A stretch of 64,000 nucleotides of DNA from Limnephilus marmoratus (GCA_917880885.1 OU862916.1:51434831-51498830); one strand, 5' to 3'; shown: positions 32,680 through 44,605, counted from the first letter of the stretch. Translations and numbers: made by a program. Notes: generated by a model not told the origin, from the sequence alone.

Positions 32680-33037
32680 TACGTATAAAATGAAGACATA
32701 AAAACAGGGGCAAGTATTAATTTAAATGAAATGCCGTAAAATAGTTTTTGTCTTTACCGCACTTTTGGCACTGGTAGCACGTCAGGCCATTGCAGGATGG
32801 TAGGATGTAGACATGTTGGCCAATGAGATACCCCACCTCTCCTTATGTCTTAATACTTTTGTACCTTTTCTCTTCTTTTGTAAAACGGGTTCTAAATTTC
32901 CACTTGGCCGGTCGTTTGTTGGTAAACTTAGAGTTAACGGTGCATAACGATCGACCAATTTGGGTTTTAAATTTGGCAAGACACATTATTAATGTTTTGT
33001 ATTGGCATGTTCTTGTACTCTTCTTATTTTAAAATTA
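32680..33037. other. no gene recognised
   Basis: Short stretch between two MITEs, overlapping small frames on both strands without motifs. Confidence 0.35.
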
Positions 33038-33209
33038 GGGGGCATACATTAATTACATGAGCTCAAAAGGGGGAGGGGGGTCCAGCAAAATCTCACGTAA
33101 CTTGAAAAGAATTTACGAAGTGGCCCAAATTTATCTCACCAAAGGGGGGGAGGGGTATATGTAGATTGGAAGAAAAACTAAAAAAAATAAGTAATTAATG
33201 TATGCCCCC
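33038..33209. mobile_element. Harbinger-type MITE, 172 bp
   Basis: Ends GGGGGCATACATTAATTAC and GTAATTAATGTATGCCCCC are perfect inverted repeats of 19 bp; TTA flanks both sides (33035-33037, 33210-33212). The interior has G-rich blocks, non-coding. Confidence 0.8.
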
Positions 33210-33323
33210 TTATATGGTCGTATCAACTTAGTGGTATAGCACTCTCATATACCATTTATTGCTTCTCATCGCAATTTTATGTCTTCCCATGACCCTGTCT
33301 AGTAAGTCAACTCCTCCCAATAT

Positions 33324-33551
33324 TTTTTGTATTTCTTGGGCACTGACTATGTAACAATTTCTAGACATTTTTGTTTTGACTCCTCCCACCGTCCTCCCCC
33401 TCCACCAAATTCCCTCCTCCCACTACCCCCGCCTAATTAATTGTGTACCTACTTGTATAGAATTTTTAATTTAGTTTAAAGTTTGCTCGTTAATGATACG
33501 GACGTGTCGAAACCGGTCGCAAAAATTTTTTTTAAATTAAAGTAACAAATG
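33324..33551 (+). mobile_element. short hammerhead retroelement (family H), 228 bp
   Basis: Flanked by tcctcccaatat at 33312-33323 and 33552-33563, an exact 12-bp duplication. It starts tttttgtatttcttgggcac and ends attaaagtaacaaatgt, both shared with the element 24808-25047. A hammerhead-like core is at 33490-33520. The middle differs (a C/T-rich tract at 33380-33430). Non-coding. Confidence 0.75.
33490..33520 (+). ncRNA. hammerhead-like core, degenerate
   Basis: TTAATGA, one T, a short GAC/GTC stem, GAAA, the palindrome ACCGGT and C. It is identical in layout to the cores at 24841 and 24910; the same two transitions in the first box are shared, so they are ancestral to the family rather than random decay. 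Confidence 0.45.
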
Positions 33552-33563
33552 TCCTCCCAATAT

Positions 33564-34324
33564 GTCTGTGGTACTATGTTATAGCAAATGGGCAGTTTAC
33601 AGAAAACATACAAAAAATTGCATGTTTTCTGTAAATTTCATGTCGGAGTCTTCAAGCTGCAGGTTTTTTTTCTCCACAAAATTGACGATTTCACATCTTT
33701 TGAAGTAGACGAAACGGGCGTCGTTGTTATTTTAATTTGGCCACTAGATAAAACATTATGTAGATATCACCGTCACCATTATTTTGTAGATGATTCTTAA
33801 CGTCCTCATCTCCCAAGCGGATATCCTCAGGTTCACTTTGATCCCCCTCTCTGTGGGGGAGGGGGAAAGGTTGAGGAGGTGGAGTGGGAACCCCCTTAAG
33901 AGGAATATAAACTCTAGAAATATTTCGAATCTCATGCCCTGCAAAATTTTAAAATCGAGCGTCTTTTTGCACGAGGATAGTAAGCGAAAAAGTGGTTTTT
34001 ATTTATTTTGTGAATAATTTTATAAGGACGAAAAAAAGTTAGAACATGGAAAACCTCAAAAATAGTCTTAGCCATAAAGGGGTTTTTTTTAAATTGTTTC
34101 TTGTATTCCTTCATAGTTAAGTCATGAAAAAAACATTTTTTTGGTGGTTTACGCTTATATTTTTTATTACGTAAATAATAATTTTATTGTAATTCCAATA
34201 CATAGAAACGCTAGTAAAAGCTTCGATTTATCTGTAGCATATTTTTTGATGTTCATAATGTAAGCCTATTCTTCATAAAGATTAATCAAAATAGTATCTA
34301 AATAGGATTTCACGTATATATTCA
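33564..34324. other. no gene recognised; one small inverted repeat
   Basis: A short inverted repeat (cagtttacagaaaacat / atgttttctgtaaattt) is at 33593-33637. The remainder has no coding motif. Confidence 0.35.
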
Positions 34325-34510
34325 TCTTAACACCATGCGAGCAAAGCCGCGGGAAAAGTTAGTAATATTAAAAACGCGAAAGTTTGTATGGATGCATGTG
34401 TAATTGCTACTCTTTCACGCAAAACTACTGAATGGATTTTAATGAAACTTTACAATAATATAGCTCATACATCAGAACAACACATAAGCAATAATTTATA
34501 AAGCTATCTA
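34325..34510 (+). repeat. Helitron-like interspersed repeat end
   Basis: The block ccatgcgagcaaagccgcgg, then ttagtaatatt and ctctttcacgcaaaactact, matches a repeat pattern I know from many insect genomes, usually assigned to non-autonomous Helitrons (short GC hairpin followed by CTAGT-like end). No Rep/helicase is present. Confidence 0.45.
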
Positions 34511-35910
34511 GGAAGGGGAAGTGGGAGGAGAACGGGGACGCACGGGAAAGGTGATTCACTCTTTTCCAGTACTGCAACTCTCCGTCAATGAGTCCAATCA
34601 TCTCGTGCAATCATCGTCGCCCATCCAGTCAATTGCCGAGTACCTACGAAGCAACAAAGGCGGATATTTTCTATTAACCGCGACGCGAGACAGTGCCTAT
34701 CTCAGTGGAATTATTCAATTATTCACAGCGCGATCACATATCAATGGCAATCCCGATGAGTTACAGAACTCATTTTAGGACAGGAGGAACATACAAATCA
34801 TGGGTGGGAGGAAATAGTTAAAATTTTACATAGGAATTAGGATATTAAAATATAAGATTCACATACAATATAGAAGAAAAATAAAAGACAGGTTGAGTAG
34901 AATAAACAGCAATGGAAAACAATTAAAGAAAAAGGGAACAAGGTTATACAGATATGGATGATTACAACTTAGTGGAAAAGAAAAGAAGAGAAAAGAAACA
35001 AGACAATTGAACATGACAAGAAAATTACTTTAGATGTATAATGTTGTCCTTCCCGAAATGAGTTTTATTAAATAATTTTGTAATATATTATGTCTAATAA
35101 ATAAAAAAAAAATATAATACATTATATACGATCATTTATTTCGACAGTAGGTTGTAATGTGTGATATTTATATGTCTCGATTCACGATTTTTTTTAAATG
35201 ATACCTATTACTTTTGACGATTTTATGCGGATCAACTAACTGTATACACCGCACAAGGTTCCGAATATCAAGTTTTGGATAAAGTAGGTGAAAAAGTCAA
35301 ATTCACAAAATTGTAGATTTTTGTAATTTTTGAATAATTTGGAGAAGTCGAGATTTCATTTGAATTTTTTTTTCGTTGTCGTCGACAACGATAGATATGT
35401 TTAATTTTATATTTTTTTAATGAAAATTTTTAGTCAACTGTATAACCAGAAAAATAGTTATGTTTTGTTTGTTTGTTTTATAAGTTTGTTATGTTATGTC
35501 TACAGACATAACACCCAATTTTTTAATTTTTTTTTGTTATTAACATACCTATTCTATATAAATACTAAATATTGACAAGAATAAGACTGATTGTTTTTAT
35601 TGAACTGGTTAATTTGTGATTTATAAACAACTGTAATTTGTAACAGATTTTTTATAATTATGTATAAAAGTTATGTCCAAAATTATGTACGTAAATACGT
35701 CCGGCTTTTAGGGCAAAATGTCCGGCCTAATACAGCGCAGAGTTTTTATTTCAGTTTTTTTTTTTTATTTCAGAAGATGGCAACCCTAGCTGCAGTAGAC
35801 ATGGAGGTATGTGTATTTTCCTCGATGTACATTTTTTAGCGCTGGATCTGGTAGACATTTTGCGCGCATTACATGTCTGACCGCTTTTATTGTTTTCATA
35901 CAAGCTTACA
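34511..35910. other. no gene recognised
   Basis: AT-rich. At 35080-35113 a poly(A)-like end follows a purine-rich, non-coding region and may be the tail of a LINE or a processed copy. Nothing else could be supported. Confidence 0.35.
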
Positions 35911-36358
35911 GGCGCTACAGTAGTGTGGGCCGAATTTTTTTTCTTCCGAATTCCTTATGGCGCTAGCAATAAAAAGTTGTCTAGGTACCTAAAACATAAA
36001 AAAAAAATAGTTTAAAAAAAAACAAGGCCTAAGGCTCCGGGGGTCCTTTGAAGTTTGAGAAAATATCGAAATATTTCCATTTTTTCAGCCCCTGCACAAA
36101 ATATTCTGAAATAGTTTAAAGATATTCATTTATGAGATCTTGTTAAATAAAGTCCCTAGCTTCGATGTATATAACTATCATCTATTATTTTTATAGTAAT
36201 ATGGCACTAAAACACCTCCGCCCGCAGTCCCCAAACCCGCCCGCGCTTGAGCGGCGCGCCGTATTGCCCGTTCCTTGGTCGACCAAGGACCCCCCATTTC
36301 GTGATATTGTTGTGTAGATAACTAAAAATATTTTTGAAATATTTATATTAAAAATATT

Positions 36359-37755
36359 TTGAAAATAAGGGAAGAAGATTATTTGCCAACCATTTTGAAA
36401 GAAAGAATTACAAACATTATTAAGGCATATCAACATAAATATAACTTGTTGAAGTCAGAAAAATGTGGAAGAAATACAGTTTTCTTCCAAAGAAGAGTCT
36501 CTCCATTTAAAATCACAAGCTCCCTACTGTTTGATATTAGTTATTGTAAATGTAAAGTCAATAAATGCAATTTATTATTACAAATTATAGACAATATGAA
36601 AGTTTCCCTTAAAGCAAAAAACCAAAGAGGTGAGAGAAAAAATGTTTATCGGCAGTGTTGGTATACCGACTACGAAAAAATTCGAAAAGCCCATGAAAAG
36701 AAAATGAAAACATCTTACCAAATCAACTGAACAGGTGTGAGAAAAAAAAGCTTTAAAATTTGTAGACATTTTGTATCATTGTCCATTATTGCGTCATTAC
36801 CTTCCACGTTAACATCAAAATCATCTTCTCCTGATGCAAAATCAAGTCGGCTACTTAAGACTAATAACACCGCCTTCCGACAACAAGCAACTCTCCGTCT
36901 TTTACAGTTCTCTCCAAGATCTGTAAAGGTTCAGGATATTGGATTGAGCTGGAGCAGCAATCGCTGTTGCCGTCTTAAATGATTTCAACATAATCACGCA
37001 GGATAATAATAATAAAGTAATAGACAAAAATACACAGCGTCGCGGACGTCTGCCTGCCAGATCTGTACTCATAAAAGCTAAGTGCATAAACTAAGTGGAT
37101 TATTTTTTGATGGTCGAAAGAACAAGACCTTAGCTAACATAAAAAGATACAAATACTATAAAAGCACAGTACTTGAAGAACACGTATCGATTATCGTGGA
37201 ATCAGGATCTCATTTCTTGAAGCATTTTACGCCTAGGCCAGGCACTGCTGTAAACATAGTCAAACCAATAATGGAATATTTTGCTCGTCAAAACATTTCA
37301 CTCTACCATTTAAAAGCAATTGCGTGTGATGGCACAAATTTTAATACGGTAACAACAACAACTGGTGCTGCGATTCGAACGATGAAGAAACATTTGAATG
37401 GACTGGTACAGTTGCTGATCTTCTTTTTTCATTGCAACGAGCTGCTTTTCAGCAGAGTTGTTTTTCCAGTCCCGTAGGTTCGACTTTTCATAATTGTTAT
37501 AATTTACCGGTACAATCTTTTTTCAAATTGATGTTGAGTATTCAACATCAAAATTTAAGCACCAATCAAAAAAACTTGCTTGATATTTTCAAAGCAGTTT
37601 TCAGCAGACGTTGTCCTCCTGAAATTGCCAAAAGAACCCAGGAGTGATTACTACAGTGAGTCGAATCTAACGATTATATATTGAAAGCGCAACGCCATCA
37701 GAAAATTTTGGTTATGTTAGCCACGTTTTTCATGAGGGCATACTTTCCTATGTGG
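36359..37755 (+). pseudogene. uncharacterised transposase-like protein, 5' part
   Basis: Frames at 36359-36730 and 37082-37647 and linking pieces form the N-terminal two-thirds of one protein. Visible blocks: SSLLFDISYCKCKVNKCNL, a basic NTQRRGRLPAR stretch near 37030, LSGLFFDGRKNKTL, HVSIIVESGSHFLKHF, LKAIACDGTNFNTVT and FFHCNELLF. I recognise this motif order from uncharacterised proteins in insect (notably aphid and other hemipteran) genomes. FFDGR and ACDGT could hold the first two acids of a DDE-type active site; this is inference. Frameshifts and stops make it a pseudogene. It breaks at 37755, where the LTR element begins, and resumes at 45306. Confidence 0.6.
37752..37755. repeat. 4-bp target duplication, left
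   Basis: GTGG precedes the left LTR and is repeated at 45306-45309 after the right LTR. The interrupted frame is restored when one copy and the insert are ignored. Confidence 0.85.
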
Positions 37756-38460
37756 TGTTACGTTACGGAATTGTTTCCCGTGCGAGCTAATAGCGAATTG
37801 ACCCCTTGCACAGGCCCTCCGCCCCCTCTCCCCGCACCGCGCGGCACCCGTGCCAAGCGCCGAGCGGCTCCCCGCTTCCATTCCTTCGCCGGCCTTCGGC
37901 AGAATAACTGTGTTCCCCGTGATTCGCGCTAGGCGCTCTCCGTAAACGCTCACGATGTTTTACTTTAATTGTGTATTGTGCTTAAAGAGGTTTACGCCTA
38001 CCCAGAATCCTGTCTGCCGACCGCCTATCTCCCGCTTGTGAGTACCAATGAACCTTGCTACCCCTCTGTGTGCTAAGAACTGACATTTAAATTCACTAAA
38101 CACGTGTAGAGAGAGTTGAGAGAAGCTCCCCCCGTTATGATAGAATTAATTAGAATTAATTAGAACAAATACTCATGTGTGTAGTGCCGATGCTGGCCTT
38201 TTGTAGAACCCTGTTCACCTTTAATTGAATAAAACCCTTTTTCGTGCATAACAACTGTGTTCTGATTGAGGAAGGAGACCTGGAGATTTTGAGGAAAGGA
38301 AGGGGAATAGGAATTAACAAGCGAACCACAGACACTCGCCCTGGGTTTAAGAGGGACCTTGCTCGCGCCGGCTGTGCAGAGCTAGCCGCCGGCTTGTTTA
38401 TTGCATGTCCTTTCCAGGTTTTGGGTTTAGCGTTGGCCGCAAGTAGCGCCAATGCTAGCA
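37756..38460 (+). repeat. left LTR, 705 bp
   Basis: Starts TGTTACGTTACGG, ends AATGCTAGCA. Contains a GC-rich stretch (37800-37930) and an AATAAA at 38228-38233. It differs from the right LTR mainly by a small duplication of taattagaat near 38150. Confidence 0.88.
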
Positions 38461-38575
38461 CTGGGCCCAACGTGGTGCTTTTTTTTGCGTTTTAATGCTA
38501 GCACTGGGCCCAACGTGGTGCTTTTTTTTTGCGTTTTAATGCTAGCACTGTCGCCCGACGTGTGGCATTTTTTTT
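38453..38575 (+). repeat. triplicated LTR-end plus primer-binding-site block
   Basis: Three tandem units of 43-44 bp, each made of tgctagca + c + a PBS-like 18-mer + T run + gcgtttta. PBS-like starts are 38462, 38505 and 38549. The 18-mer TGGGCCCAACGTGGTGCT resembles the complement of a lysine tRNA 3' end (TGGCGCCCAACG... type); the third unit (TGTCGCCCGACGTGTGGC) has diverged. Confidence 0.75.
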
Positions 38576-39539
38576 TTCCTCCCTCTTCACGGTCCCACAG
38601 TCTCGTTCTTCAATCAGCAATTGTTTAAACTTTATAATGTATAATGTTTTGTCTTGTTACTCCCAATTTGTCTAGCATTTCCATCAAGAACCCCGGCGCG
38701 ATTGTAACTTCGAATTGCAATTTAAATTATCACGGGCACGATTCCTTCATTTTCGAGTCGTCACTCGACAAAACATTATCACCGGTATTCCTACGTAAAG
38801 TGCTCAACCAAGAAAGTTGCCGTCGTGAATAATATAGTGTTTACAAGTGTCGACCGACTAAATTTGCTAGTTTCAAATACAAGATTAATAGTGGAAATGT
38901 ACACAAATATTTAAAACAAAGTTATTCAACAATTAAAATCCTGTATATGATAAACCAATTACCCGCTTCGTTTCCCGAAAGTTAATTAACCAGTTTTTAT
39001 TAATAAACTTATTCCGCAGTGTGCTGGTCTGTATTTGATATCGACATATTCTGCGAATAGGGAACTATTTCGCAAAATACTGGCCTGTATATATAACGGC
39101 ATATTTTGCAGCTTAAGGGAAACAAGTGGATTAAATTCTTTCTACCTTTTGACAATTGAGCATTTTTCTAATTTTGCCGCCTGTTTCATCATTTAGCTTT
39201 TTTTTCTTTCGTAAGAAACAGACGACATAATTTGAAAGACGTTCGGTTCGCGTTGACGTCGATTCCTCGAGTCAGGCATTACATTACGTATGCACATTTC
39301 TGCATATAACTTGTTATGACAAAAGGAAGTCGGCGGATAAATACCAATAATTGGTGATGCTCAAATCAGGCTACAGTCTAGCCACGTAAATAAAGAAACG
39401 ATTCCCCAAGACATTGTTGAATTTTCAAACAAATACTTCCACGAAAACTTGTATAAAAGAAAAAATATTTCTTTCCTTTTCTGAAGAACCCCCCTTTGGA
39501 AAGGAAATGGAAATATTCTAAAAACATGTTCGTTTAAGG

Positions 39540-40745
39540 CGAACCTCGTTTCCGTTTTTTTATTTCCGGACTTTTGCAAATTTGCAAACATTTTTCAAAA
39601 ACATCGGAATAAATTCTAAAAACGTGTTTCATTAAGGTGAATCCCGGCCCGTGAAATTTTCATATCCGGACTTTGAAAATTTTCAACAAATTTCCAAAAC
39701 ATCTGGATTTTTTCACAAAATCACGTTTTTAAGGGAAACCGCTGCCCAAATTTTTCTCGTTTATGGACTTTGAAAATTTTTCAACAAATTTCCAAAACAT
39801 CTGGATTTTTTTACAAAATCACGTTTTTTAAGGGAAACCGCTGCCCAAATTTTTCTCGTTTTTGGACTTTGAAAATTTTCAACAAATTTTCAAAATTTCT
39901 GGATTTTTTCTCAAAATCACGTTTTTTGAGGGGAACCTCTGCGCAAATTTTTCTCGTTTATGGACTTTGAAAATTTTCAACAAATTTCCAAAACAGCTGG
40001 ATTTTTTCACAAAATCACGTTTTTTAAGGGAAACCGCTGCCCAAATTTTTCTCGTTCTTGGACTTTGAAAATTTTCAACAAATTTCCAAAACATCTGGAT
40101 TTTTTCTCAAAATCACGTTTTTTAAGGGAAACCGCTGCCCAAATTTTTCTCGTTTTTGGACTTGGAAAATTTTCAACAAATTTCCAAAACATCTGGATTT
40201 TTTCACAAAATCACGTTTTTTGAGGCAAACCCCTGCACAAATTTTTCTCGTTTTTGGACTTTGAAAAATTTTCAACAAATTTCCAAAACATCTGGATTTT
40301 TTCACAAAATCACGTTTTTTAAGGGAAACCGCTGCCCAAATTTTTCTCGTTTATGGACTTTGAAAATTTTTCAACAAATTTCTAAAACATCTGGATTTTT
40401 TCACAAAATCACGTTTTTTAAGGGAAACCGCTGCCCAAATTTTTCTCGTTTATGGACTTTGAAAATTTTCAACAAATTTCCAAAACAGCTGGATTTTTTT
40501 ACAAAATCACGTTTTTTAAGGGAAACCGCTGCCCAAATTTTTCTCGTTCTTGGACTTTGAAAATTTTCAAGAAATTTCCAAAACATCTGGATTTTTTCGC
40601 AAAATCACGTTTTTTAAGGGAAACCGCTGCCTAATTTTTTCTCATTTTATGGACTTTGAAAATTTTCAACAAATTTCCAAAACATCTGGATTTTTTCACA
40701 AAATCACGTTTTTTTAAGGCAAACCCCTGCCCAAATTTTCAAATA
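39540..40745 (+). repeat. 98-bp tandem repeat array, about 11 units
   Basis: Units begin ggactttgaaaattttcaac and include acatctggattttttcac and aagggaaaccgctgccc; starts near 39667, 39764, 39863, 39961, 40059, 40157, 40255, 40353, 40452, 40550, 40649. First units are degenerate. Each frame is open through the array, giving chance overlapping frames on both strands. It is inside the LTR element and absent from the truncated copy at 57018-60915. Confidence 0.9.
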
Positions 40746-41182
40746 AACCAAACACTTATAAAAAACGCGTTTTTTTTTCAAAAACTTTTTGTAAAAATAC
40801 GTCCCCAGTGGTCAATCTCTGCCCAATTTCTTTCCAATTGCGAGTCTAGTTCTCACTTTTTCCAACTTAAGGTCACTCTGATACGATCTTATACACCATG
40901 GAAGTTCCTCAAGTTACGCTGGGTATAATCCCGCACGTCTTTACTTCAAGAAAGAAAGAACTACTACAGGCCCTGAGAAATAGAAAGATTTCTCCTAGGA
41001 ATAATTCCAAAATGCCTTACTGTGACGGAATCAGTAAATTCCATCACATCAAGTACTCAGGCGTTATCAAATTGGCAAAACTCTTGTCATAAGTGACGTG
41101 AGTTACATGTAAATGTTAAATGTAAATAATCACCCATATGGGCATTCGTAAGGTAATCCTTACACCCGAAGGCACATTAATG

Positions 41183-41449
41183 TCAACGGTAGCCTAACTC
41201 CTGTACATTCTTTTTCTTTTTGCATAATTTTATATGTTCTTGTACATCCTGCGTGCCTTGCCTGCTGTACCACAAGAGCACCTCTTGGGGCACCGTTTTC
41301 ATACTTGTATGCATCCTCTTCCTGAAATTGATCACTTCGGGAAAGGGCCTCCTTTTCCTCCTACCATCAACGGTTCCGGAAAACTCCTGCTCCAAGACGT
41401 CGCTTTCCTTTTCACAATTCTTGCAGCATCCGCGCGTTTTTTTTCTCAC
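41183..41449 (-). CDS. small antisense frame conserved in both LTR-element copies
   Basis: The 88-residue frame (RKKTRGCCKNCEKESDV..., FRKRMHTSMKTVPQEVL..., HIKLCKKKKNVQELGYR) runs antisense to the LTR element. The second copy at 60383-60658 keeps it open with few substitutions and one in-frame 9-bp insertion. I do not recognise the protein. Both copies being closely related, conservation may be passive; the sense strand also has an open frame here (41220-41531). Confidence 0.3.
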   Translation of the reverse strand: MRKKTRGCCKNCEKESDVLEQEFSGTVDGRRKRRPFPEVINFRKRMHTSMKTVPQEVLLWYSRQGTQDVQEHIKLCKKKKNVQELGYR

Positions 41450-42180
41450 CTCATCGCCTCATCTTGTCATATCACCTTTTTTTAATTGTTTTGTGTCGGG
41501 TTTTTGCCGTACCAGTACGTCCCTACCCTAATGTTGTAAATATAAAATCATAAGTGCAAGTCTGTATAATAACCATTGGTTTCAGACCATTGCCGCAGCT
41601 CACTACTATGGTCACAGCACCATATTGTAAGAATGTCGCGACGATTTCCGTATAATAGGAAATCCTCCCGTTTTTTCTTTTTTCTTTTTCCTCTTCACCC
41701 CATCCTAACACATTCATAGTAATGTTGTATATTGGGGATCGTTTCGAATACACCAAATGTACACACCTATCAGGTCACATTCGCTGGATTCGAAACAATT
41801 CAAGGGCAACCTTGTTGCTACTTGTGGTTTTTCTTCTTTTTCCAAAAATTAGAATGGCGCTCAACCCAATTGCTCTATTTTTTTCCAGAATCGTATTTTG
41901 TCGGATTCTGAGAAAAATATTTGTTATAAAAGTGGCAATACGTTTCGTCCCTTCATTAACATTGTTTTTTGTACATATACAACTTCATTATGAGGTACAA
42001 TATTTTATCATGACATCAGTTTCTTTTGTCCTTTATTGTACCATTATTCTTGTTTGAAGTTTAAAATCTTGGCCAGATCTTCAATAAAATTTGTGTTTAT
42101 CGCCTTTTGGCAAGTCTTGTAACGTATGCTAATATGAAATTATTAAGCTACAGCAGTGCCGTATTAATTACATCATTGCA

Positions 42181-42563
42181 AACCGCCGTCTGTATTGAAT
42201 GGGGACCCACATTTTCGAACGTAATTGGGCTACTGTCTTTCAATACTGGGCAAATTTGTTGTAAATCGTTCATTCCTGTCACGTGAGACGTGAAAACGTG
42301 ACAATATCTACCATCATAGGAGAGATCCTCAAAACATCCGCCATGATACGAGAAGTTCGTCATAATTACTTTATACTCTTAACTAAATGTTATTGAGTTG
42401 GTCGTGTGTCCTTTGGCATGAGAACCGCTTAACCCGCCGTCTGTATTGAATGGGGACCCACATTTTCGAACGTAATTGGGCTACTGTCTTTCAATACTGG
42501 GCAAAATTTGTTGTAAATCGTTCATTCCTGTACATGAGACGTGAAGACGTTACAATACTCACC
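42181..42563 (+). repeat. 130-bp direct duplication inside the LTR element
   Basis: 42181-42308 and 42431-42563 both contain cgccgtctgtattgaatggg through ttcattcctgt...gagacgtgaa. They flank a 120-bp spacer. The inverted copy of the element shows a different arrangement around 59290-59640. Confidence 0.75.
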
Positions 42564-43534
42564 ATGAATCGTGCGAACGAAATAATATCTACCCCCATGT
42601 TTGTGTGACCTACCAAGTGTAGATCACACGTCTTTTTATGTCAGTGTATTCCTTTTGTCCTACACTACCAAATGGTATTGTAATGTGCCAGGATAACTGC
42701 TGTAGACCTTGTTTCACCTTCCACTCAGAGGTCGAATTTCGGAAATAGCCGAGTCCTCAGCAGTTTTCTTCGTTCAAATGTTCCCAATTGTCACCCTTTC
42801 CCTTCCTCGAAATTATCCGTGAATGGGGATATATGCGTTACGCACTTGGCGTTTCGTTTGTCAAATGGGACAACCTTCATACACGGATCCTTTCAACTTC
42901 CTACTCCTTTCCCACTTTTCATAACTTATTTGTACTCAATGTTTTTGTTCTTCGAAAGTAGAAAAAATGCTACCGTATAGACGTGAGCATAGGTCATGGA
43001 AGACCAACTTCTTTCGAACGTGGCATTTTGTCATACGTACAAACCCTTACCAACGTGTTCTTGGAAATGTATTTAGTTTAAAAAAAAACTAAATGGGTTA
43101 AACAGAACCTTCCTTGAATACGTACCTTTGTAATATGTATAAGTCTGTAGTTACACTTAGTTAACTCTCTCTCCGTCTCTCTCTCTCTCTACACGTCAAA
43201 CTAATCCAATCTTTCTCAATATGCACACCTTGTTTCTCTCCAAACCTTTTCATCATTGGTCTACCAGGCAGGTAAACTTCAAGAATTTTGTTCTAATAAT
43301 AATTTTTCGCCGGATTAATAAGAAGACCAGCAGCTCTTCACCCTATCTACACCTGCGCCTCTCTTCATGCTGCCTTCACTACCGTCACGGAGGTCCCATG
43401 CCTTCAAACCCTGCGTACCAAAAGCACCCGACCACACCTAACATAACCTAGTGTGAGTCGTGCGTGTAGTTGCGAATTGTATCATCACAAAACCATCACT
43501 CAAACAAACCCGAGCACGTCAGCTCTAAGTTGGT

Positions 43535-43830
43535 TCATGTTCCTGTTGCCATCGTGCAAATGTTCCTGCGGCACCTTGCAAATGTTCCTGTTGCCATTGT
43601 ACAAATGTTCCTGCGGCACCTTGCAAATGTTCCTGTTGCCATCGTGCAAATGTTCCTGCGGCATCTCGCAAATGTTCCTGTTGCCATTGTACAAATGTTC
43701 CTGCGGCATCTCGCAAATGTTCCTGTTGCCATTGTACAAATGTTCCTGCGGCATCTCGCAAATGTTCCTGTTGCCATTGTACAAATGTTCCTGCTGCATC
43801 TTGCAAATGTTCCAGCTGCACCTTGCAAAT
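43535..43830 (+). repeat. 45-bp tandem repeat array
   Basis: Units alternate gttcctgttgccattgtac and gttcctgcggcatctcgc with caaat joints, giving a 45-bp (15-codon) period and about six units. All six frames stay open, so several overlapping frames exist (43453-44073 and 43470-43877 plus; 43500-44252 minus). The inverted copy at 57770-57980 has fewer, rearranged units. Coding status is undecided. Confidence 0.8.
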
Positions 43831-44605
43831 TGCTCTGTTGCCATCATGCCAATGCTCCTGTGCCCTTGCGCAAATAACAATACCAACAATTGTTCATCCA
43901 ACAATCCCACTGTATACAAACCAGTGTACCAACCACCATCACAACAACGGCTGTCATGCACACAAACCACCTCCTCTATAAAGGACCAACCACCAATTAC
44001 AATTCCACTCTCCAGTACCTCAATGATGTCATACTGGCCCACCCACAGGATCCGGAAGCAGCTAACTTTTTGACCTCTGTGACAGGTAGAACCCTCTCCA
44101 CCACCAAGAAGCCTCATCCTGCGTTCTCTTCTTCGTGTTTTCTTTAAGGCCCTAGTGTTCCTTGAGTGTAATCTCAAACGGGCCAGGTTACTGTGACAAA
44201 GTAACCTTATAACTTCAGTGCAACGTTCAAACACCCCAAACATCCTACGCAAACCACGCTACGCAAACTTAGCTCACAGACCAATGATACAATTTAGAGT
44301 CATTTTTTTTTCTATCACTGCATAACCCTTGTACCTTTCTCCAGCAGGTCCTTGTTTATATTTATGTATGCCACAGCTCTTTCATGTACATTCATGTATA
44401 ATTCTTTGTTCACCATGTTTTTTTTTCTCTTTTGTTTTTGTTTCTACTATTTTGTAGCTAGCAACTTTTTCTTTTTCTCTCTCTCTCTCTCTCCCCCCTT
44501 TCTCTTGGATGTTTTTTTTTTTGGCACAAGTGCTAGAAGGGTAAGAGGATTTCTTAGCCCTACTGCTCCATTACCACGTCGCCTTTTTTGCGGCGAGGGG
44601 GGAAG

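Noticed and set aside
34521..34778. 85-residue plus-strand frame after the Helitron-like repeat
   Set aside because: No recognisable family and no second copy; not enough to call a gene.
38453..38575. CRISPR-like short repeats
   Set aside because: Only three units, joined to an LTR end, with no unique spacers; eukaryotic LTR context.
39770..40928. Many overlapping reading frames rich in Phe, Lys, Ser on both strands
   Set aside because: They are by-products of the 98-bp tandem array, which lacks stops in several registers; no codon signal or start context.
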